The notes beneath the pieces were generated by a model that did no database searches, was not told the DNA's origin, and worked only from the letters and a program-made list of their open reading frames with translations. A program made the position numbers and the translations under genes. From positions 1 to 17,383 of the forward strand of contig JAEWMH010000175.1 of assembly GCA_023393235.1 (NCBI GenBank): DNA of 17,383 bases, in the 5' to 3' direction. Shown piece after piece: positions 13,082 to 17,383 of the stretch; the first letter of the stretch is position 1, and each line of letters starts with the position of its first letter. Source of the DNA: Bacillota bacterium (GTDB taxonomy: Bacteria > Bacillota > Bacilli > Paenibacillales > NBRC-103111).

Positions 13082-13954
13082 TTACTTTTTCACAACAGGA
13101 ATCCACACTTCGGAGACGTAGCGGCCATTGCCCAGGTTGTGGTACATCTCGAACTCGGGGCCCTCCGCATGCTCATATCCCGAGGTAGGGAACCATTCGG
13201 GATAAATCCGCTTCCACACCGCTTGAATGGCTTCAGTGGTTTCTTCATCCGTATGCTCCCCGGTTGGGAAAATCGCCCACGTCAGCGCAGGCACCTCCAG
13301 CACAGCAAAGCCGCCTGCGTCGGCCTCCACCGGTACTATTGCTCCGATCATGTACGTAAAATACCGTTCACGGAAGTTGTATAGCGCCGCATGGAGCATA
13401 TCCTTGTTTTTGTCCAGCCTGAAGTGGTTGCTGAGGTGTTCCAACGAACCGTCTGCAAACCCCGTCTCCCACATCTTGGGGATATCTGCGTACTGCTTGC
13501 CGTTGGCGCAGTCCATGTCAGCTGTAAGCCCGGCCATTTTAAAAGGCTGCTTTTCCTCAATACGATAATTCATTTCAACATCTCCTCGGATTGATATATG
13601 GAAGGAGAGCCTGGGAAAGGCCTTCAACGCAGCGCCTTTGCCGCGGGCTGCCGTGGGCATGATCCCGTGAAGCTGCTTGAACGCCCGGGAAAATGCCTCC
13701 GGCGAGTCGTAGCCATATTTCAGCGCTACATCAATCACTTTGACGCTCCCCTCCTGCAGCTCGAAGGCTGCCAGCGTCAGCCGTCTGCGCCGGATATACT
13801 CGGACAGATGAACCCCCGTTATGAACGAAAACATCCGCTGGAAATGGGTCACCGAGCAGCAGGCACGTTTGGCCGCTTCCGCCGGGTCCACCTCCCCTTC
13901 AAGATGGTTTTCGATATAGTCCATGGCACTTTTCATCCGGTCCAGCCACTCCAT
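13082..13954 (-). CDS. AraC-family regulator with GyrI-like effector-binding domain (paralogue 1)
   Basis: This 290-residue minus-strand protein has an N-terminal AraC double helix-turn-helix (about residues 8-105: AAKRACCSVTHFQRMFSFITG, then VALKYGYDSPEAFSRAFKQL). A GyrI-like effector-binding domain covers about residues 128-290. The layout and sequence are close to the regulator at 15266-16141, so the two are paralogues. Effector-binding domains of this type bind hydrophobic cations or drugs. AGGAGGAG lies before the ATG at 13954. An internal GAGGAG (13587-13582) stands 8 bases before an in-frame ATG at 13573 (codon 128), at the exact start of the ligand domain, so a separate 163-residue domain could be made. 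It is divergent from the small membrane protein at 14129. Confidence 0.92.
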   Translation of the reverse strand: MEWLDRMKSAMDYIENHLEGEVDPAEAAKRACCSVTHFQRMFSFITGVHLSEYIRRRRLTLAAFELQEGSVKVIDVALKYGYDSPEAFSRAFKQLHGIMPTAARGKGAALKAFPRLSFHISIRGDVEMNYRIEEKQPFKMAGLTADMDCANGKQYADIPKMWETGFADGSLEHLSNHFRLDKNKDMLHAALYNFRERYFTYMIGAIVPVEADAGGFAVLEVPALTWAIFPTGEHTDEETTEAIQAVWKRIYPEWFPTSGYEHAEGPEFEMYHNLGNGRYVSEVWIPVVKK

Positions 13955-14037
13955 AGCATCTCCTCCTGTAAACCCAGTGTATCAGGACCGCAGCGGAAAA
14001 ACCGTGCAGCAGCCGACCCGAAATGATCATGGTCTTT

Positions 14038-14096
14038 ATTATACGCGGTATGGAAAAGGGCTGGTAGTGCATGTACCCCCTTGTACCATGTATAAT
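14038..14096. promoter_or_regulatory. Divergent -10 elements between the AraC gene and the small membrane protein
   Basis: TATAAT is present on the minus strand at 14043-14038 (toward the AraC gene) and on the plus strand at 14091-14096 (toward the small membrane protein). Neither has a recognisable -35 at 16 to 18 bp. Between them is a GTACC-containing direct repeat (about 14073 and 14083). Two strong -10s with missing -35s suggest activator control, possibly by the AraC regulator itself. Confidence 0.4.
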
Positions 14097-14128
14097 GAAA
14101 GCATATACAACCCACAGGAGGTTCGACG

Positions 14129-14317
14129 TTGAGAAAATATAATTATATCCGCCCGATTTTGCTGATTGTAACCGCTCTTTTGGTGAAAAGTCTGGTTACG
14201 AATGTGTGCATGCTGCTGGGGATGGAGGCGGAGGCGGCCGCCAACATGGGATTTATGGGCATGATTCTCGCTGCACTTATTATGTACATCCGCATGACCA
14301 AACCCCGGCGCAAATAA
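14129..14317 (+). CDS. Small two-helix membrane protein
   Basis: This 62-residue protein starts at TTG 14129, seven bases after AGGAGG (14116-14121). It has two predicted membrane helices, about residues 8-31 (IRPILLIVTALLVKSLVTNV) and 38-54 (NMGFMGMILAALIMYI), with a positively charged start (MRKYNYIR) and end (MTKPRRK). That pattern places both termini inside. I do not recognise the family. It has its own -10 and its own strong terminator at 14340-14367, so it is a free-standing transcript. It lies divergently from the AraC gene and could be a target of that regulator. Confidence 0.7.
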   Translation: MRKYNYIRPILLIVTALLVKSLVTNVCMLLGMEAEAAANMGFMGMILAALIMYIRMTKPRRK

Positions 14318-14339
14318 TCCGGAGCCAAAAAGCCCAAGG

Positions 14340-14367
14340 AATCCTGCTTGCACAAGCAGGATTTTTT
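14340..14367 (+). terminator. Strong intrinsic terminator after the small membrane protein
   Basis: ATCCTGCTTG (14341-14350) and CAAGCAGGAT (14353-14362) form a perfect 10-bp stem with a very small loop. The T-run is 14362-14367. It ends the small membrane protein transcript just before the MerR promoter. Confidence 0.9.
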
Positions 14368-14376
14368 CCATACCTG

Positions 14377-14407
14377 TTGACCCTCACCTAAGAGGAGGCT
14401 GTAGACT
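14377..14407 (+). promoter_or_regulatory. MerR-type promoter with 19-bp spacer (autoregulatory)
   Basis: TTGACC (14377-14382) and TAGACT (14402-14407) are separated by 19 bp. The spacer holds a dyad, CCTC-N6-GAGG (14382-14395). An over-long spacer with a central dyad is the classic MerR-family operator, twisted by the regulator to allow transcription. It sits directly upstream of the merR-like gene, so self-regulation is expected. Confidence 0.8.
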
Positions 14408-14429
14408 TTTGTCAGAAAGGAGGTACACC

Positions 14430-15182
14430 ATGCTGTACACCGTGAAGGATGTTTCCGTATTGTCGGGAGTGACGGTCAAGACGCTCCACCATTACCACAA
14501 GATTGGCCTGCTTCTGCCCTGCGGGATTACGGATGCCGGGTACCGATTATACGGGCAGGCGGAGCTGGAACGGCTGCAGCAGATTCTCTTTTACCGGGAG
14601 CTGGATTTTTCTTTGGAGGAAATCGGGCAACTGTTAAGGGGGGAAACCAACCGCGCCGCCATTCTGGAACGCCAGGAGGAACTGCTGCTGCTCCGCAAAC
14701 GCCGGTTGGAGACCATCATTGACACATTGCAGCAATCCATTGCCACAAGCAGAAAGGGAGATACGATGAGCGAAAAGGACATGTTCCGCGGCTTCAACAA
14801 TGAGGAAGAATGGAAGGAAGCACTCCATGAGCAGTCGGAGCATCTGGAGAAGGAATACGGGTTCGACCTGCTGGAGGCTAATCCTGTGGAAACCGCCCGA
14901 ATGAATGAGCTGGCGGCGGAAGCAGCGGCATTTATGAACGGAATGGCCAAGGCGCTGCAGGCGGGTGTCCGGCACGATGATCAGCAGATTTTGGGCTTAA
15001 TCGGCAGCCATTTGTCCTTCTTGGGAAACTATGGACTGGGCGCAACCGCAGAAGAATTTGCCGTGCAGGCACGGTTTTTCCGCCAGGATGATTTCCACCG
15101 GAGTATGCTGGAGAGCCAGCAGACTGGGTTATCCTATTATTTGGGGGCCGCTGCAGAGGCTTACGCTGCCGTTCATGAATAG
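14430..15182 (+). CDS. MerR-family regulator with TipAS-like drug-binding domain
   Basis: This 250-residue regulator has an N-terminal MerR winged helix (residues 1-70: LSGVTVKTLHHYHKIGLL), a coiled coil (about 75-108) and a C-terminal TipAS-like antibiotic-recognition domain (113-250). In TipA this domain binds thiopeptides. Relatives bind various hydrophobic drugs and activate exporters. I chose the ATG at 14430 because AAGGAGG is 7 bases upstream. A TTG-started extension to 14409 lacks a site. AAAGGGAG (14753-14760) lies 5 bases before an in-frame ATG at 14766 (codon 113), which opens a 138-residue protein comprising only the ligand domain, as in the known TipAL/TipAS pair. The AraC paralogue gene follows after 83 bases and may be co-transcribed. 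Confidence 0.93.
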   Translation: MLYTVKDVSVLSGVTVKTLHHYHKIGLLLPCGITDAGYRLYGQAELERLQQILFYRELDFSLEEIGQLLRGETNRAAILERQEELLLLRKRRLETIIDTLQQSIATSRKGDTMSEKDMFRGFNNEEEWKEALHEQSEHLEKEYGFDLLEANPVETARMNELAAEAAAFMNGMAKALQAGVRHDDQQILGLIGSHLSFLGNYGLGATAEEFAVQARFFRQDDFHRSMLESQQTGLSYYLGAAAEAYAAVHE

Positions 15183-15265
15183 CGGCCTGCAAGATCCGTT
15201 CCGGATATGTCGGGAAGCCTAATCCATCTTCCTGTTACGATGAAAACGAAAGGAGGCTGAACAAT

Positions 15266-16141
15266 ATGGAGCCGCTTATGCAGCTGAACGAAGCCATGCG
15301 TTTTATCGAAGCCCATTTGGAGGAGGAGATTGATTTTGACCGGGTAGCCCAACTGGCCTGCTGCTCCGAGTATCACTTCCGCAGGATGTTTTCCTTCTTG
15401 AGCGGACTGCCGCTGGGGGAATACATCAGGCGCAGGCGGCTGGCTTTGGCGGCGCTGGAGCTTCGGGACACGGGAGTCAAGGTCATTGATCTGGCTCTGA
15501 AATATGGCTATGATTCGCCGGATGCGTTCACAAGGGCGTTCCAGAATCTTCACGGCTTGACTCCCTCCGAGGCCAGAAAACCCGGGGCCAGCCTGAAGGC
15601 CGTTCCGCCCATGACCTTTCAATTAACCGTTACGGGAGGAATTGATATGGATTACCGCATCATCGAGAAGGAAGCATTTTATATTGCAGGCTTGCACAAA
15701 AGAGTGCCGCTGCAGTACCACGGGTTGAATCCGGAGATTGCCAAAATGTGGGCCAGCCTGACCATGGAGGACATTATGGAGCTAAAGGGGCTGTCCAATG
15801 TGGAGCCTGCCGGACTGGTCAGCGCTTCGCTGAACTTCTCCGAAGGGCGCGCCGATGGCGGAGAACTGGACCATTATATCGGGGTTGCGGTGGATGCGCT
15901 GCCTGCCGGGAAGTGGGAGAGCCTTGCCGTTCCTGAGGGAACCTGGGCTGTGTTTACGGCGGTGGGGCCTTTTCCGGAGACGTTGCAGAAGGTCTGGGGA
16001 AGCATCTATGCCGAGTGGTTTCCCATGTCCGGGTACGAGGCTGCGCCTGGCCCGGAGATGCTCTGGAATGAAAGCAAGGACACGTCCAAGCCGGATTACA
16101 AAAGCGAAATTTGGATTCCGGTGAAGAAAAAAGGCGGCTGA
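15266..16141 (+). CDS. AraC-family regulator with GyrI-like effector-binding domain (paralogue 2)
   Basis: This 291-residue protein has the same plan as the regulator at 13082-13954: an AraC helix-turn-helix pair (VAQLACCSEYHFRRMFSFLSG, then LALKYGYDSPDAFTRAFQNL) and a GyrI-like effector domain (about 128-291, ending EIWIPVKKK). The two share long identical stretches, including EYIRRRRL, VKVID and ALKYGYDSP. AAAGGAGG precedes the ATG at 15266. GGGAGGA (15634-15640) stands 6 bases before an in-frame ATG at 15647, again codon 128, giving a possible 164-residue free ligand-binding domain. The paralogues face each other across the small membrane protein and the MerR gene. Targets are unknown, but a neighbouring drug exporter is the usual case for this type. 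Confidence 0.92.
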   Translation: MEPLMQLNEAMRFIEAHLEEEIDFDRVAQLACCSEYHFRRMFSFLSGLPLGEYIRRRRLALAALELRDTGVKVIDLALKYGYDSPDAFTRAFQNLHGLTPSEARKPGASLKAVPPMTFQLTVTGGIDMDYRIIEKEAFYIAGLHKRVPLQYHGLNPEIAKMWASLTMEDIMELKGLSNVEPAGLVSASLNFSEGRADGGELDHYIGVAVDALPAGKWESLAVPEGTWAVFTAVGPFPETLQKVWGSIYAEWFPMSGYEAAPGPEMLWNESKDTSKPDYKSEIWIPVKKKGG

Positions 16142-16148
16142 CCCCAGG

Positions 16149-16177
16149 TTGACAGGCCCGCGCGGATTCACTATACT
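16149..16177 (+). promoter_or_regulatory. Promoter of the tyrS T-box transcript
   Basis: A consensus TTGACA (16149-16154) and TATACT (16172-16177) are separated by 17 bp. The start is near 16184. About 45 bases, including a GTGG/CCAC hairpin near 16200, lie before the T-box Stem I. Confidence 0.88.
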
Positions 16178-16227
16178 GGCTGTAGCATATCCAGTATGCG
16201 TGGAAAAAGCCACAGTAGCCGCTTTGA

Positions 16228-16566
16228 GACTGCGACGAAAAAAGTACCGCTAATTTGCCGACAAAACTCCCAAAACCGTGGAGATTTTGTCAACAAAAGC
16301 GGATACTAAATTCCTCGCAGCTCTTTAATCCCTGTCCCAGCAAGCCGGGGGTGATGGAACCCGGTACACATGAAGCGTGCGAATTACAGCTTTGGAGCAT
16401 CCCGGCTTGTCCGGGCGGAAGGGCGGACGTTATCCCGCTAAACGAGTGGCTTGAAGGTTTGTTTGGCGTTGCGTTATGTGCGCGCGGCTGAGCTTCAGGC
16501 AAGATGGGTGGTACCACGGTTATTACAGCCGTCCCTGTGTCCGGTTACGGGCAGGGGCGGCTTTTT
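16228..16566 (+). promoter_or_regulatory. T-box riboswitch of tyrS (UAC Tyr specifier)
   Basis: Stem I has its base from CTGCGA (16230-16235) with TCGCAG (16315-16320), and an inner stem CCGCT (16247-16251) with AGCGG (16298-16302). A distal hairpin GACAAAACTCC / GGAGATTTTGTC spans 16260-16291. The specifier loop holds UAC (16304-16306), a tyrosine codon. The T-box sequence itself is at 16501-16519 (AAGATGGGTGGTACCACGG). The terminator is GCCGTCCCTG (16528-16537) with CAGGGGCGGC (16552-16561) and five T residues to 16566. Uncharged tRNA-Tyr should pair at the specifier and at the T-box bulge, favour the antiterminator and allow tyrS transcription. Elements and downstream gene agree. Confidence 0.93.
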
Positions 16567-16602
16567 GCATTTTTCTATTACCTCAAAGGAGTGTTTACAC
16601 GC

Positions 16603-17383
16603 ATGAATATTATTGATGAACTGCAATGGCGGGATGCCATCAACCAGCAGACGGACGCCGAGGGCCTCCGCCAATTGACCGAGGAGAAGGCCGTTTCCCT
16701 CTATTGCGGTGTTGACCCGACTGGCGACAGCATGCATATCGGCCACTTGATTCCTTTTATGGTGCTCAAGCGGTTCCAACTGGCCGGGCACCGTCCGGTA
16801 ATTCTGATCGGCGGCGCCACCGGCACCATCGGGGATCCCAGCGGCCGTCAAACGGAGCGTTCCCTGCAAACCCTGGAGCAGGTGCAGGAAAATGTGGACA
16901 AGCTTACCGCACAGATGAAAAAGCTGTTCCTGACCGAAGGGGACAACCAGATCCGGATGGTCAATAACTACGACTGGACCCACAAAATCAATGTCATCGA
17001 ATTCCTGCGGGATTACGGCAAAAACTTCAGCATCAACGCCATGCTGGCGAAGGATGTGGTGGCCAGCCGTCTGGACAGCGGGATTTCCTTTACCGAATTC
17101 TCCTACCAGATCCTCCAGTCGCTGGACTACCTGCACCTGTTCCAGCATGAGGATGTGCAGCTGCAGATCGGCGGCTCCGACCAATGGGGCAATATTACCA
17201 GCGGGCTGGATCTGATCCGCAAGAAGGAGGGCTCCGAGGCCAAGGCCTTCGGCCTGACCATTCCGCTGATGCTGAAGTCCGATGGCACCAAATTCGGCAA
17301 AACCGCCGGCGGCGCGGTTTGGCTGGACCCGGAGAAAACTACCCCCTACGAATTCTACCAATTCTGGGCCAACACCGATGACC
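16603..17383 (+). CDS. tyrS: Tyrosyl-tRNA synthetase, 5' part (cut by window end)
   Basis: The frame is open to the window end and encodes the first 260 residues. It is a class I synthetase. The HIGH motif is in SMHIGHLIPFMVL, the tyrosine-pocket sequence FSYQILQSLDYLHL is present, QIGGSDQWGNITSG is a TyrRS hallmark, and the KMSKS loop reads LKSDGTKFGKT. The enzyme charges tRNA-Tyr in the cytoplasm. The C-terminal anticodon-binding and S4-like domains lie outside the window. AAAGGAG (16585-16591) precedes the ATG by 11 bases. Expression is controlled by the T-box just upstream. Confidence 0.96.
   Translation, partial: MNIIDELQWRDAINQQTDAEGLRQLTEEKAVSLYCGVDPTGDSMHIGHLIPFMVLKRFQLAGHRPVILIGGATGTIGDPSGRQTERSLQTLEQVQENVDKLTAQMKKLFLTEGDNQIRMVNNYDWTHKINVIEFLRDYGKNFSINAMLAKDVVASRLDSGISFTEFSYQILQSLDYLHLFQHEDVQLQIGGSDQWGNITSGLDLIRKKEGSEAKAFGLTIPLMLKSDGTKFGKTAGGAVWLDPEKTTPYEFYQFWANTDD

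Noticed and set aside
16495..17361. 288-codon minus-strand frame opposite tyrS
   Set aside because: tyrS on the plus strand is unmistakable by its HIGH and KFGKT motifs and its T-box; the opposite frame is a shadow.

Overview
The window looks like chromosomal DNA of a Paenibacillus-type Firmicute. The GC content is moderately high, Shine-Dalgarno sites are strong (AGGAGG), promoters are sigma-A-like, and there is a guanidine-I (ykkC) riboswitch and a tyrosine T-box leader. The genus is inferred from sequence style and gene content, not from a marker gene. I see no tRNA, rRNA, CRISPR array, insertion sequence or prophage gene.

Layout from left to right. (1) 1-1935: the end of an effector-binding-domain protein, a GNAT acetyltransferase (minus strand) and a PNPOx-fold flavoprotein. 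(2) 1962-2851: a sigma-A promoter, a guanidine-I riboswitch with intrinsic terminator, and the gdnC-gdnD small multidrug resistance pair (guanidinium export). (3) 2943-3551: a DUF1349 protein on the minus strand with a good promoter. (4) 3714-7546: a DrrA/DrrB-like ABC exporter, then an OmpR-type response regulator and a histidine kinase. The exporter promoter carries a direct repeat very close to the haem-stress regulator HssR site as I remember it, and the regulator next door is HssR-like. (5) 7563-7744: a non-coding block with four copies of a TAACGGAACT motif in a mirror arrangement with 50-bp spacing. (6) 12004 down to 7794: a minus-strand operon of E-loop ABC ATPase, ABC-2 permease, response regulator, intramembrane-sensing kinase and a small protein made of two copies of one domain. 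Its promoter has a perfect GTTTAC-N5-GTTTAC direct repeat in place of a -35. (7) 12076-13070: a SAM methyltransferase, a 52-bp tandem repeat and a terminator. (8) 13082-16141: two paralogous AraC regulators with GyrI-like effector domains, flanking a tiny membrane protein and a MerR regulator with a TipAS-like drug-binding domain. (9) 16149-17383: a tyrosine T-box leader and the first two thirds of tyrS.

The theme of the window is sensing and export of small toxic molecules. Guanidine is sensed by RNA. Two ABC exporters are each paired with a two-component system, and each has a matching direct-repeat promoter. There are three or four ligand-binding-domain regulators. The two most interesting patterns are: (a) the two exporter promoters share one geometry (6-bp half-sites, 11-bp period, 10 bp before the -10), and one of them resembles an HssR box; (b) both AraC paralogues and the MerR/TipA regulator have an internal Shine-Dalgarno plus in-frame ATG exactly at the junction of DNA-binding and ligand-binding domains, as in the TipAL/TipAS precedent.
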